NCBI GenBank assembly: GCA_007922195.1
Contig: ML682013.1
Location: 20,606,849 to 20,670,848, forward strand
From: Podocnemis expansa
Taxonomy: Eukaryota > Chordata > Testudines > Podocnemididae
DNA: 64,000 nt
Direction of reading: 5' to 3'
Shown: piece after piece, positions 50,138 to 62,646 of the stretch
How positions within the stretch are numbered: position 1 is the first letter of the stretch
How the letters are laid out: every line of letters starts with the position of its first letter
Program-made: the position numbers and the translations under genes
Notes under the pieces: generated by a model
What the model was told of the DNA's origin: nothing
Database searches by the model: none
The model's input: only the letters and a program-made list of their open reading frames with translations

Positions 50138-50635
50138 CAGTGGTTCACAACCTGCATTCCAGGGACCAAAAGTGGCCCTCGGCTCTCCTCCTCCTGGCTG
50201 CAGAATGGAGTCACTGCCTAGGGAACCAGGTGAAGTGTTTCTCTGCAGGACTAAAAGACTGATGCAGGCTCCTTGCTGCCGCCAAAAGGATTGGTGATTA
50301 TGGCTCCCATTCCTCTGGCTGTAGCAGGGAGCCCTGCAAAGTGCTCTGCTCCAGGTCCCAGGTGCTAGGGTCCTTGCTGGAGACAGAGGGAGGGGAGGGA
50401 AGCACTAATCTTCATTTCCCTCGCTGCAGAATAGAGCCACTGCCTTGGGACCCAGACAGAGTGTGCAAAGCTGCATTGTGTGTGTGGTTTTCCTGCTGCA
50501 GCCAGGGAGACGGGAGTTCAGCAAGCAAGGATGCAAACTTTTTTGGGCAGGGGCCTGCTGGCAGAGGCTGGTTGCCTTTCAGAGCTATAAAAATGATATC
50601 CATGGTCCTCAAGCCAAAAAGGTTGGAAACCACTG
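50138..50635. mobile_element. hAT-type MITE with perfect 8-bp duplication
   Basis: The ends CAGTGGTTCACAACC and GGTTGGAAACCACTG are inverted copies. The octamer GTGTAAAG is identical at 50130-50137 and 50636-50643. The interior has three related 'gctgcagaat.gagtcactgcc' blocks, so it carries internal repeats. No transposase is present. Confidence 0.9.
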
Positions 50636-53339
50636 GTGTAAAGCCACATAAAGAAAAGGAGCTGGCAATCAGTATTTGTCATGAATCACTTTCATAATCA
50701 GTTTCCCATTGTGAGATCTAGGCAAACCCTGGCAGGTAGCTTGATTTTCTTGCCTGACAGAACTTCTTTCCAGCGTAACCAGCTGTATAAGCTGAAAAAC
50801 TGAAGCACATTTGATGATGTAATTATGCATAATTACATCAGACATATTTTGTGATGGATGGCACAGAGTTACTAGCTTCTCTAATCCGTACCTTCCTTTG
50901 ACCTCTGAATAGAATTCATAATAATGTCAACATCCAGATGTAGCAGAGACTGTCATATCTTCTGGGACCTTAAACAACAGTGTAGCACAGCAGTAGCACT
51001 GTAGTATTTGTGCTGTAATGACATCTTTAAGGGAGACTTGCAGTATTTATTAGTTCCCTAGTGACGTTTCTGCATTGTTGAAGAAACTGGTAATGGTCAT
51101 GCATAAAGCAGCCTGGGAGGTCATGTTCAATGACTGAATTCAAAAGGCTAGAATTGAGTTATAAAGCTTTTTGTATTACTAGGAGCTGCAGCTTAACTGC
51201 CCATGAAACTTGCCAAAGGAGTCAGATGCTCCCACATGTCCAAGGGTCTCTTCCATAGCTTAGCGTCTAGCTCTGGTGTTGGCTGATCTGAGCCTATGTT
51301 TGAGGCTGATAGGGTTAGCACTGGTATGTAACTGTGTAGGAGGGGCAGAAAGACTTGAAGTAGCTCTCTTTTGGTTATTGCCAAAGTACTGCTTCCACAT
51401 TTTTTACCCCACCCAGTCATGCTGAAAGGCAAGACATTCATCTGACTTTGAAAATGTAAAATAGTAAAGAGAGATCTTTCCTAATTAATATTCGGGCTTT
51501 GTCTAGGTTAGGGAATTTGTACAGGTACAGACCCCAAAATCAGGCACTGCTGGAGCAAAAGTGGGACTGAAAGAGAGAGAGTTACTGGGTAAATCACTTC
51601 ATACTGAAACTAGTGTGTATATGCAATGGTTTCTGGTTTTTTATAAGATGAACCTGATGCTGAATTTCCTGGGGTTTTCTTGTTTGTTTTTGGAGATTAG
51701 TTCCCTCCCTGTAATGTTTTTACTTGCATTACAATGAGTAATTTTCAACCTTACCTCCATTCTTCAGGAAGTTTTTTTTTTCAGGAAGTAACAGATTAAA
51801 AACTACAAATGCATTTTTACCATCTGTTAAAGATAGGACTCTGCAGACAGAGAGATCTCCTCCCCTGTTTTGGGCATCACTTTACATTCACTATTTTAAA
51901 AAAATGAATCTAACTACACCTCTTTGTGGTTGCTAATAAACTGCCACCTTCTGACAAGACTAGGAATTTAGCTGACAGAGGAGGTATGAGAACTGTACTC
52001 ATAGCTCTGTATTCTGGCTGGCTGATGGTTTTTACTGGATTTGTTTCTTTTTATTGGATGCCACTTTGGACTCCTTGTATTAAACATCTTGCAAATGGAT
52101 AAAATAAACACGTGGATGAAGGAAGAAATTGCTGTTTACAGTCAAGGGTCTTCAAAACACTCTAAATCAAGAACCAGATCAGAATTTTTTTGGTAGAAAT
52201 TGACCCAGTTGTATGAAGACAGTAAATTATTAAAATATTGAATAGAATCAAACAAATACAAAGTAAAATATGCTCAAATTTGTGGCTGTTATAAGTCTGT
52301 TTACAAATACTTGAGCTTCTTGCATGATTTATATTGTTGTTAAAAAGTTTCGTTTTCAAATGCAACCCCTAAGTTAGGTATGGTGAGTCTCTATGTTGAT
52401 AGCCATTTCTTTTTAATATGTTAATGATTACTACTCAGATAACAGTCTTGACTGAGGATTGTAATGTGGAAGTGAACAAAAGCCGGGATTCATTTTGTTA
52501 TAAAATTACCACAAACTAAACACATTCGCGGTCTGGTTTGTGTCAGTCTATAAATGTTCAGGCACAGGCTACAATAAAGTTTTCTCATCTTTATTACATA
52601 ATTTTTCTTAGTTTGAAATTGTATCAGCTCTGTATCCACAGCTAGATTGTAAGGCTTTCTTCATGATAATTACCTGTATCCTCACCATAAATTCTGAGTG
52701 TGAAACAAATCTTAAAAGGAAATTGAGCCACTTTTTCTGACTGAAATATTCTTGTAAACTGAGTGCAGATGAAACTGTTTTGATGATTTTGATCGCACCT
52801 AACAACATTAAATTGAGTCTGGTTAGTCTAGCTTAAAATGCTGGAAATTGTCACAACAAATATGCATATTTTGGAAGTCAATTAAAATCATACTGTCAAG
52901 GACAGCTATTTCCAAAATAAGATGTAGGCTTTCATATTTTAGTCTGCAGCATCTAATGCATACACTTGTTGTCGCCTGTCTGATATACCAAATACTTTAT
53001 CTGTTCTTCCAATTAAGATATTTTGAAGGTGCATATTTTGTGTTTAAATTCAAAGAATTTAAACAGTATATAAAATTGTCTCTAAAGAAGCATTGGTAGG
53101 TTAAAATTCATATCTGCTTTAAAAATCAAATTTCCTTACTTGTTAATGTTGCTTTAGATTATTAAAAATGAATCCTTTTTTTAAAAAATGGGCCATAATT
53201 TTCAATGTTGGGTCCTTAATATTGTATATCTATATCTGTTATAGCACCAGTATTCAAACACATGTGTGAGAGTAAAGTTCCTCATGTGGGTCATGCAACC
53301 AAAGTCAGGAATTTTACTTGCATGTACAAATTTTTGCAG

Positions 53340-53445
53340 GATTCCTTTTTTACGGTGCTCAATAGGTAGCCTGATTTTTCTCAGGTACTGAGTACCGACA
53401 GTACCCATTAAATTTAATGAGCCCAAAGTGTTCCAAATTGTTAAC
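53340..53445. repeat. Copy of a 'GGTGCTGAGTACC' palindromic repeat
   Basis: 'ggtgctcaataggtagcctg', 'ttctcaggtactgagtacc' and 'cccattaaatttaatgagcc' match the arrangement of a frequent amniote repeat with GTGCTGAGCACC and CCCATTGACTTCAATGGG blocks. It is diverged. Confidence 0.4.
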
Positions 53446-54258
53446 AACTTTCTCTAATTACAGTCTGTTTTTTCCAAACACAGCTTGAGCTTTCAAGGAA
53501 GTGAAACCAGTGGCTTTTTTGTGATGGTATGCAGGGGTACAGACTCCAGCACCTTTTTTGCCAGATCCATTGTCCATCTGCTGGAATGGGGTCAATGGGG
53601 GAAAGGAGAGTGCGAATCAAAAAAAGCACTGGGTGAAACTATTCCAAAAGTTTGAAGCACCAATATGTGGTTTCAAGCTAGGAGACAGATATTAGATACC
53701 ATGATTTGAAACTTTGATTTGTATTTTTTCATGACCTGTAACTAAAGAAAATGTAAGTGCATTTTAAAACTTTGCAAAAACAGTTTCTTCTGACTTCAGA
53801 GTAGATCTAAGAACATTCAGGTCAAATGACTTTTCTAAGGCAGATGTTCTAGTGGTGCATGAGCAGGTGGCTTACTGATTTTACTCCAAAATACTCATGA
53901 TGAACTGTGTAGATTTAAAATGCACCCCATTCTGAAGTTTGGACTTGCATATAAACAAACAGAAAGCAAATGTAAACTGGAGCTCATGTTTTGTCCCCGT
54001 GCTTAGCTGTTCCCAGGGTTCCTCCCTAAAAGCTGCTAAGCTTAATTGATTTCAGGGTAGGGTACAGTTTTGCTTCTACCTCTTGTACAACCAAGATAAG
54101 TTAATGAGTGCATCTGCAAGACTGAGTTGGCTGGATTAGTTAGCATCTCCCTGCAGTGGAAGAAGTCTGTTACCTTAATACAAGGTCCTGAAACAGGCTT
54201 ACAGTTGGAAACTGCAAATGTAACTATACTAACGTGGTTTTTTCCTGCTTTCCTGTAG

Positions 54259-54806
54259 GCGGTGATGCATTGCGACTTGACACACTCTTGGAATGGTGGA
54301 GAGAGAAGAATGGTTCTTTTTGTTCACGACTTATAGTTGTGTTAGACTGTGAGAACTCCCAGCCCTGGGTTAAAGAAGTAAGAAAAGTAAATGACCTGTA
54401 TGTTGCAATCCAAGGAGCAGAATTGGCCAAAGTAGTAGACGTTGAGGAAGCAGACCCTCCACAGCTTGGTGACTTTACCAGGGAATGGGTTGAATACAAT
54501 TGTAACCCTGACAATAGCATCAGCTGGTCTGAAAAGGGCCGGGCAGTGAAAGCAGTGTATGGGGTGTCAAAACGCTGGAGTGACTATACTCTACATTTGC
54601 CAACAGGAAGTGATGTTGCCAAACACTGGATGATGTACTTCCCTCGTGTTACCTATCCATTGGTGCATTTGGCAAACTGGTTTTGTGGTCTCAATCTGTT
54701 CTGGGTCTGCAAGGCTTGTTTTAGATGCTTGAAAAGATTAAAAATGAGTTGGTTTCTTCCCACAGTACTGGACACGGGACAGGGCTTCAAACTTGTCAAA
54801 TCGTAA
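54259..54806 (+). CDS. TMEM168: TMEM168 terminal coding exon (exon 5)
   Basis: From the acceptor TCCTGTAG (to 54258) the exon completes a Gly codon and adds 181 residues to TAA (54804-54806). It encodes [19 protein letters not shown], then [14 protein letters not shown], a [13 protein letters not shown] block, [20 protein letters not shown], a final hydrophobic segment [19 protein letters not shown] and the conserved tail [14 protein letters not shown]. With the other exons the protein is 700 residues against 697 in human. The LDCENS segment (Cys549, Glu550) sits where caspase-like domains carry the catalytic Cys motif, but the canonical D-x-C-H-S-G is absent; I recall Ser in human at position 549. 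No frame damage is seen. Confidence 0.97.
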
Positions 54807-55060
54807 TGAAGAACCAAAGATTAATAGAGCTGGGAGTTTGAGGAACTTTCCCACTTTCAGCTTTGATTGACTTACAGTTTTTTATATGGAACAGTTTTCT
54901 CTGTTGAAGAAATCTTGCTACTTCTGTAGCTATACTCAGCGTGTTCATCTTTTTGAGCAATTACCGTATATGCAAGGGGCGGAAGTTCCATTCTAAAATG
55001 AGGGTGGGATTATAATATTTGAATTTTGTTACTGTGTTGTATACAAACATGTAAAGATTT

Positions 55061-55066
55061 ATTAAA
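55061..55066 (+). terminator. Candidate proximal TMEM168 poly(A) signal ATTAAA
   Basis: ATTAAA follows 'gtaaagattt' about 255 nt after the stop codon. It would give a short 3' UTR. Confidence 0.35.
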
Positions 55067-56464
55067 TATGACCATGCACTTTGGAGACAGTTTGCATGTT
55101 CATATGTGCTGAACAGAAAGCTGCCTGTCTTCAAAACCAACAGATTATAGGTTTTGATAAGCAATAGCTCATACAGTGATAATTGGCAATTGTATCCATC
55201 TCAGGGTTCAGGAAAGGAAACAAGCCAGTGTTCAAATTATGCCCACACACCTCTCTGATGAAGTTCAGATTATCATAAAACAGAGAGCCAGAAATTGAAA
55301 ACTCAAGGGGCACTGCAGGTGGGTAGCTACCAGGATACTTAGGTTCATTTACATTAGCTCCTGTTGACAGCAGTGAGAATTGCCTGCAGGAATAAAATAG
55401 CACTTTTTTAAAAAGAACATTTTATGTTTCCAGCCATGTCCTTGTTGACAGCTAACAAAGAAGGATTTTTCAAATGTGGTTTTTAAAATGTTCAATATTT
55501 TTTCCAAATAAATTCAGTCTCCTTCAGGTGATATTTTCTTTTCAAAAAGGGTGTAAGGTGTAATAAATATGCCAAAAGGAGTTCAATCTCATCAGCTCTC
55601 CTGGACTTCCATCAGTTTGACTTTTGAATTATTCCCTCTGCAAATTCAAAATAAATGAAGCTAGCTAGAAGGAAATTTTATGCAAAGTTTACACAAAGAA
55701 ACTATGTATGAATACCAAAGTGGAAAGTTCAGAGGCAGCCTTGGCTCCAGGTTTATCTGAAATTTCTGCTGTGCCTAGGATCCCAGTCCTGTGGAATGCT
55801 GGGTACAGGATTGGACCTCTGGGGTTGGGGAAGGGGTAAGTAGCTCACTTTTTAAACTGATGCCAGACAGTTTGGTAGGGAGAATAGGGCTTTCCCTTTG
55901 TGGCGGGAGTGATCAGCCCTGAATCTCTCCCCTTTGGAGGACCTGTCAGCTCTGCTCCTTCAGTCAGAGATGTTTGTCAGTTAATAAGGTGACGCTCTCT
56001 GGCTCCAAGGTACTGTTAGTACCTGATCACCTGAAGTGGAGGAGATGAAGAGTTGCTGGCTACTGGGTGGAGCCACTCAATGTAGTTTCAGAAGAAATTC
56101 ATATGTGAATAATTTATAAGATTTGGGGTTTACATGATTCATTGACCAGCATTTTGGTATAAATGCAAGTCACTTTATAAATAAGACATTAGCTGAAGGA
56201 GTTGCGTGAAATGTAACTGTGGTTTAAACACCTGAAAAATACTGTTACAAGCTCTGTAACCCCTTGACTTCTGAGGGATCGTAGCCTGTTGGGTTTTTAA
56301 ACTAAACAGTCAGCTCATTTAGATAATCTGCCAGTCCTGGTATGTATTTGTTTAACCGTACTGTGCCTTCAGACTGTCAGTTCCAGTGTGTTAAATTCAC
56401 TGGCAATTTAGGGCTTGCTGCCTAAATTTATTTTATTATCTTTTGTTGCGCAAGTTAGTTTAGC

Positions 56465-56470
56465 AATAAA
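56465..56470 (+). terminator. Candidate distal TMEM168 poly(A) signal AATAAA
   Basis: AATAAA in 'tagcaataaaatcacc' lies about 1.66 kb after the stop. It would give a long 3' UTR. Confidence 0.3.
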
Positions 56471-58844
56471 ATCACCATTTCCCTCCCTGTCAGGAGGAAA
56501 AAAAAGAGGTGGGTGAGGGGCAAATCTAATCATATACGCCATCAAGTTTCATTCCATTTAACCTCAGAATAACTAAACTGAGCTAATGGTAATTAAGAAA
56601 TCCCAAAGAGAAAGCAGTGCAGGAGCAGAGAACACTGTGTTCCAGAAAAGGGAAGCACTATCTGCATCTTGCAGGGCTAATCTACAAAAGTATTTCTGGG
56701 TGGCAAACCTTGGGTACAGATGGGAGGAACCTTTAAAAAGGCACCTATTTGTCTTGGTAAATGATCATTATTTTGGCTGCAGTTTTGGTAACAGTGTCGT
56801 TGCAATAATGGACTGGTCCATCTAGATGGCAGACAGTACCAGACAAAACGTGTTGTTATGACAGATTTTCCCATATGTATGTTTTAACTACAACATTTTA
56901 ACTTCCTGAGTTTTAAATACATGCATTTTAACTTGGACTAACGTTTTTCACTGTCAGACTTTTAAGAACAAGAAGGGTGCAGTTTTAAATGCAGAGATGT
57001 TTATAGCCATGCTAACTGGCGTTTTGGTCTGGAATCTTCCTTCCCCTCTTGTCCAGATGAACATGCTACCCATCTCTTTTTAATCGAAGACTGAGGTGCA
57101 GTGGGTGGGAGCCTGCAGAACTCAAAGGCATTAATTTGGAGTGGCACTAACTTCCTAACCACATCCCCCTATCTACCAGCACCAGTGACTGCAGAATGCC
57201 TTAGTGAGCCCTGCTGCAGCTGGTTCGCTGTCCAGGTGTCACCAGGTCAGCAGCTGGGATTCTCTACAGATGTTGTGACATCCATGCAATTATAGGGCCA
57301 TGCCCCAATTTCATGTGGTTGTAGACCCCTTCTGGGGAAGCTAGTACGTTGGAAACTGCCCGAGGCATTGATTGATCCCTAAGATTGATCAGGAATGGAC
57401 AACGTTTAACGGGACCTCAAGTTGTTGAGTTCATTGACAAATAGTTTAGCTTAGGCTGTGAGGAAACACTCCTGTGGAACTGTGGCCTGCCTATTGTTAA
57501 GCAGAAGTGATTTTAGAAAATTTTGCAATTGCAAGCTCCTGTCCTGCTACAAGATCCATGCAGGCAGACCTCAGTGAGATCCACTCTCTAAATGGAACTC
57601 TGCACAGTGCAGTCTTGGGGCCAGATTTGAATTTCGGTGTCATAAGATGCTATTTAAATCTGATTCCAAAAAGTATCATACTTCAAATAATTGCAAATTG
57701 CCACATTTGAGCCAATGTTTAGGAATGAACTGTGTGGTGTCAGCACGTGACTCAAGATTAAAGTTATTTGGCAAGTACTTGACTTCCACATTGTACTATC
57801 AACCACTTGTGCAAAAGTTGTGTGTTGGCTTGGTTTACATTTGTTATCTCCATTACAGGATGCTCCTTACTGAAATACACAAATGCACTGACTCCTGAGA
57901 ATGACTGTCTTGAATGCATATTGCAAACATTCAGTTGTGTGGCTCCACAGGAGGAATCCATTTCCTTTTATAAAATTTTTGCACTATCACTTCTGTATCA
58001 CCACTTCTTTATTTGTGCTTTTGGAGTTTTGGTGGTGGTCTGATCTTCAGCTAAAAGATTTCCCAGGATTTGTTTTAACTTATAAATTCCTTTTCCCTTT
58101 GGTTTGCAAGGTGGTAATCTGACTGACAGTGTGCTAAACCTGAGTGGCTACATGGCATTTTCAGTTAGTTGCCTGCACTGGATAGTCTTGTTTATAAATA
58201 ATGTTAGAATTTTTGTTTGAAGAGATTTTTTTTACCAGATATTTGGTTTTAGATTCTGTGAGTGAATTTTTGTGCATTGTAATATTATTGCTGAAATATA
58301 TTTGGTGTTCTGAATGTTTATCTCCATTTCATTTTTTTTTTTGTTCATGGTTTGACACTCCAGCATGCATTCATTTTCCATTTATTGTAGTCGCTTGATT
58401 TATGTGGTTTTTAAACATGACTTGTTTCAGTGCAGTATAGATAAAAATCACAAATGACCTGACTGGAAATAATCATCCAAGGATACTCTAAAGTTCGTTA
58501 CTTTAAAAGAGATATTAGCAGATTGCCATTGGCACAAGAATCTCTTTATCTTGAGCTATCTTTTCCCCTCCTTATCTCTCAGTAAACAGTTTAATATGAC
58601 TACCCAAAGTCTGTATCTGCACAAGCATTTTTATTTAGCCCAATTAACTGTTCCAACTCTTCTTCACTGGTAGACTTCTCGCAACTGTCATTAAAGTTAA
58701 TGGAGAGACTCCTGTTTGAGCCGGATCAAGCCTTAGAGACTGAGTGGAAATCATGAGCCAGTAGCACTACAGAATACTGAAGAAGTCAAAACAGAGCAGG
58801 TACTATTCTCTCAATAGCAACTGATGAAATTCCCACAGTCCTTT

Positions 58845-59317
58845 TCCATAACAGAGACCATGCCACATTTGATGGGGTTGAGCCAGGCACTGCTTGGATG
58901 GGAGACCTCAGTGGAATGTATAAGTGCTGCAAAATATATCATTGTTGACTTAGCTGATGGCATGGCACTGTGTTTCCTGAACCAGCCCTAAAACAGTGCT
59001 CAGCACAAGGTGCTGCTGGAAGTGTCCTCTTTCAATGAGACTTAGAGCTAAGAGCCTGACTACATGTGCAATTCAATGGCACTTCCTGGAAGAATAAAGG
59101 TGCTAACGTAGGTGTGATGACTAAATGCCACCTTGGGTAATCGTGTTCTGCTGTCCTTACATTGCCTTTGTAATTTCAGTTAATTATCCTTCACTTCTTG
59201 TCCTAAATTTCTGTGTAGTGTCACTGAGCACTGTTAGATGATTACTGCATTTCAGTGGTGACATGATCTCTACAGTTTGTATTTAGGGTTTTCACATTTG
59301 TCAAAGAGCTTTGGAAT
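58845..59317 (+). mobile_element. 5S rRNA-derived SINE
   Basis: Bases 58870-58910 contain 'gagccaggcactgcttggat' and 'gggagacct', matching the 3' half of 5S rRNA (GCCTGGTTAGTACTTGGATGGGAGACC) including box C. Downstream blocks 'gtgctgctggaagtgtcct', 'caatgagacttagagctaag' and 'atttcagtggtgacatgat' belong to the body of an ancient amniote SINE. It ends 'caaagagctttggaa', like an L2-type tail. The copy is diverged and non-functional as 5S. Confidence 0.7.
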
Positions 59318-60034
59318 AAGAGATTCTACATGAGTGGAAGAAAAAACAAGTATAATCTGTCTCGATTTTCATGATAATTCTAGTAAGAAATGACACACAT
59401 TTAACCCTTCTTAATTCTTCTTTGAACTTTAAACTGGTATGTTCCTCCTTAGATGTTGTTAAATGGATCATGCTGTTGCAAAGCAAATATAGCCTTCCCA
59501 AGCCTAGCTAATAGCACAGTAACATAAATAGAACACTAATGTAAACAGGAATGACTTTCAGGGAGAGAATTCAATTTGAACAGCAAGTTAAAATAGCTCT
59601 GCCCTTGTATTTCAGAAAAGGCAGCTGAAGAAATAATCCAGCTGTTGAGTAGGAAGATCAGATCCTAAAAGATAGGGGAAGCATGCAGAACTTGCTAACA
59701 GTTTTCAGATACAGCCTTCTTTGATGCTTAGCTAAATGCAGGATGAGTAAAATCAAACAGTATTAATATGCAGGATAATAGAAAGGCAATGCAGAGATTG
59801 GGGTGGGGGTGTTCTTAATGATGCACTTTGGGGCTGGGTATACTTTTTCAAGAAATCATCTGGAGAAGAAAGGTGAGAACGTGACCGTTAGTCTTAAAGT
59901 GCCACACAACTCCTTGTTGTCTTTTAAAAGTGGCAGCACAGAGTAGGGACGATGAAGAAATGTATGGACACAAGCCTTTGGCAGTATTATCTGCTTTCCT
60001 TGATCCCATCCTCATTGTGTCTGAGCACCTTATG

Positions 60035-60235
60035 CTCTTCAATAATTTATGCTCACAGCACCCCTGGAGGTGGGGAAGTATTAGTCCAGTGTTGCATTTG
60101 GAAAATGGAGGTACAGAGAGAATAAGTGACCTGCCTAAGGTCTCTTAGAATGGCTGAAGCAGTGCAGGAATTGAATGTGAAGCTACTGCTCTCTTGCCAC
60201 TTAGCCCTCTCGCTGATAACCTTGGCCATCATCTT
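60035..60235 (-). mobile_element. MIR-like SINE, - orientation
   Basis: Blocks 'ggaaaatggaggtacagaga', 'taagtgacctgcctaaggtc' and 'agcagtgcaggaattgaatg' are the inverse of the MIR body and box-B region. Confidence 0.65.
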
Positions 60236-60537
60236 TGATAACGTGGGCTGTGGCAGAAAATTGTGTTCCCTACATGAAGGGCAATTTTAAGAAATTAACA
60301 GGGGAAGCAAAAGCAATGAACAGTTGTAGAGACAATAAGTTATATGAATGCTAGCCAAGCAAACAGGTGAAAAATGACTCAATCGTTCAGTGATCCTTGT
60401 CACATTCAGCTGGCTCAGGGGCTGCATTCTCTTAGCAAATGCAGATGAAGGCCTGATAGTCGTGTATCTATCAATTCTAGACTGGATTACTCTGCATTCA
60501 TGCTCTGAAATGAAAGGAGAAGCTCCACCTTGTAGAC

Positions 60538-60782
60538 CAGGAGTGTCAAACATGCAATCTGCGAGCCTTGAACCTCTTCCACCTGGCTTGTGACTGCGCT
60601 CCACGGGACCACACACTCTCCCTAACAGAGAGGGAACGTGGTGTTGTGCAATGTAGTCTCTCATACGCAGCTCTCTGCAATGCCACAAGAGTGCCCTAGT
60701 ATTTCAATTTACAGTGTGGACGACCCACTGTAAATACATTTGTCAATCTGGCCCACCATAGCAAATGAGTTTGACGCCCCTG
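60538..60782. mobile_element. hAT (Charlie-like) MITE
   Basis: It begins CAGGAGTGTCAAAC and ends GTTTGACGCCCCTG, inverted copies with few mismatches. The interior has 'atctggcccaccatagcaaa' before the right end. The flanking TTGTAGAC and TTAGACAG do not form a clean duplication. Confidence 0.7.
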
Positions 60783-62023
60783 TTAGACAGCAGTAGCCTA
60801 CAGGTAGGAATGCATCCTTTACTATGCTACATTTCCCATCCCAACCAGTGAAGAATCCACATCAGCATCTTGAAGCTAATGTTTAAAGACATCAGAGTCC
60901 TGGTTTGTTCCCTCAAAAACACCTCTCTGAGCTTGCCCAGGCTGCTGAGACCTGACAATGCTGATGCTGACAGTTCAAACAAACTGTTGGGGGAGATGGG
61001 TGGGCAGGGAGTGCTCCAGCCAGTGCTCTGAGTGCTGTCTCTGTGAGGGTGTCAGGCTCCAGCCCTTGAACAAACTTCCTGGCAATAATGGGACAGGTCC
61101 CTCCCCATGCCCCACAAACAAAAAGAATGGTCCTGTTTAGAGAGAGAGAGAGACGTCATCTCTGGAAAAAGAACACATTTTTTAGATGAATGCTGCTTTA
61201 TAAATTGTGTATAGGGCCCCTAGGTACAATGCTGCTGGGTGTATTATAAATGCATAAGAGAGATGCATTAAGAAGTGGGGAGGGAGGAAGAAGTGGCAAA
61301 CTACATTTATAAGGCTGAGAGCCCTAACGCTTCCCTCTGCTTTACAAACAGAAAAAGAGCTTATCCTTATATAAAGGTTACAAAGTTCTTCAGACTGAGG
61401 GAGGGGGCAGGAAGTGGAGGAGGAGAAAGCAGAAAAAGAAAAGTAATTGAAGGGCTGGAATGTGGCCAAAGAGACTGATACTGTTTGAGCAGGGTGTGCA
61501 AATGTGGACTTAAGCTATCTTTGCATTGTCCCAACCCTAGATACAGCTGGCTTGAGCAAGTGTGTCCTGTACCATTTTCTCATCAAAACTGGGTCCCCCG
61601 AGGCTGGTGATCCATTGCACATAAGGACATCCTGTCTACACCCTTCTTGCGGGGATAGTGAGGGAGAAGATGTAGGATCTACTTATGATGGCTCTTGAGA
61701 TTTCCCTTACCCTATAGAAATCCTCCAAAGGCTGCTTTGTGCCAATAAAGGAGCACAAATCTTGCTCTCATGTACTTGAGGCTCTACCCTCTACTTTCTA
61801 ATATTGCGCAGGCAAATGACTCTTAAAGCAGTCCCTCAGTGCAGTACTTTCCACATATAAAAGCCAGCTTCAGAACATAAGCTGCAAGGCAGGTAAATGA
61901 TATCCATTTTATAGAATGATAAATCGAGGTCCTGACTGGCTACCAAATGAGTTGGTGGCAGTACCAGACTTGCAAGACTCTTCACTCCCACTTCTGCTCC
62001 ACATGTACCGGATTGCACTCTGT

Positions 62024-62133
62024 CAGTGGTTCTCAACCTTTTGTGGGTTGTGACAGCCCACCTTCTCCAGCCATCTCCCTGGCTCTCTGCGGCACACGTA
62101 CCGCTGTGTGGTGATAGTGGTTGAGAACAGCTG
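62024..62133. mobile_element. Short hAT-type MITE
   Basis: The ends CAGTGGTTCTCAACC and GGTTGAGAACAGCTG are inverted copies. It is only 110 bp long and the flanks show no clear duplication. Confidence 0.65.
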
Positions 62134-62394
62134 GTCTACATGGTGAACAGAAGACAAAACCAACTGCTTGGTGCTAGCAGGAAGCGTTATAACAAGTAGG
62201 AACAATATATTATTCATTCACCTTCAGAGTTAATTGTGCTACTAATAAAATGATGTTTTGCAAGCTTAAACACAAAGCCCTGCAAATGTGCCAAGTATCT
62301 GATCTGGTTTCTCAGTACCGCTGGGGCTAGAATATAATTTCATTCCAAGCTTTGCCGTGATGTTTAGATGTAATTTTTGCCTTGCAAGTGTCAA

Positions 62395-62646
62395 AGGGCT
62401 TGTGCGCACAGACTTGGTGCACAGCAAGCCAGCATGTTCAACATAAGCTTGGCCACACTAACTCACCACGTGGACCCCGCTACTGTGTATTAAAAGGACT
62501 GTAGCTCACTTGAAACACTATGGATATAGAACTAGAGGTTGCAGTAGCAGGGTTTGAAACAGCACTGTTACAGTGCATGATGGCAGGCTGGTGCACTGTA
62601 GATTTCCATCCCAGATAGCCTCAAGCTGACCATGCAGACGAGCCCT
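62395..62646. mobile_element. MITE with AGGGCT(T/C)GT termini
   Basis: It starts AGGGCTTGTGCGCACAGAC and ends 'ccatgcagacgagccct'. These are inverted copies of an AGGGCTTGTCTACA-type terminus. The interior has 'cacactaactcaccacgtgg'. It is diverged. Confidence 0.55.

Larger units (their letters stand above)
48075..54258 (+). other. TMEM168 intron 4
   Basis: A 6.2-kb intron from GTAACT to TTTCCTGTAG-type acceptor sequence ending at 54258. It holds a purine-rich tract (48.9-49.1 kb), a nested MITE pair (49.4-49.8 kb), a hAT MITE with a perfect duplication (50.1-50.6 kb) and a 'GGTACTGAGTACC' repeat near 53.4 kb. No other gene is seen. Confidence 0.78.
54807..56490 (+). other. TMEM168 3' UTR (extent inferred)
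   Basis: AT-rich sequence after the stop, with candidate poly(A) signals ATTAAA at 55061-55066, AATAAA at 55507-55512 and 55650-55655, and AATAAA at 56465-56470. No repeat is recognised in the first kilobase. The true end is not visible. Confidence 0.5.

Noticed and set aside
58870..58916. Functional 5S rRNA gene
   Set aside because: Only the 3' part of 5S is recognisable, it is diverged, and it continues into a SINE body.
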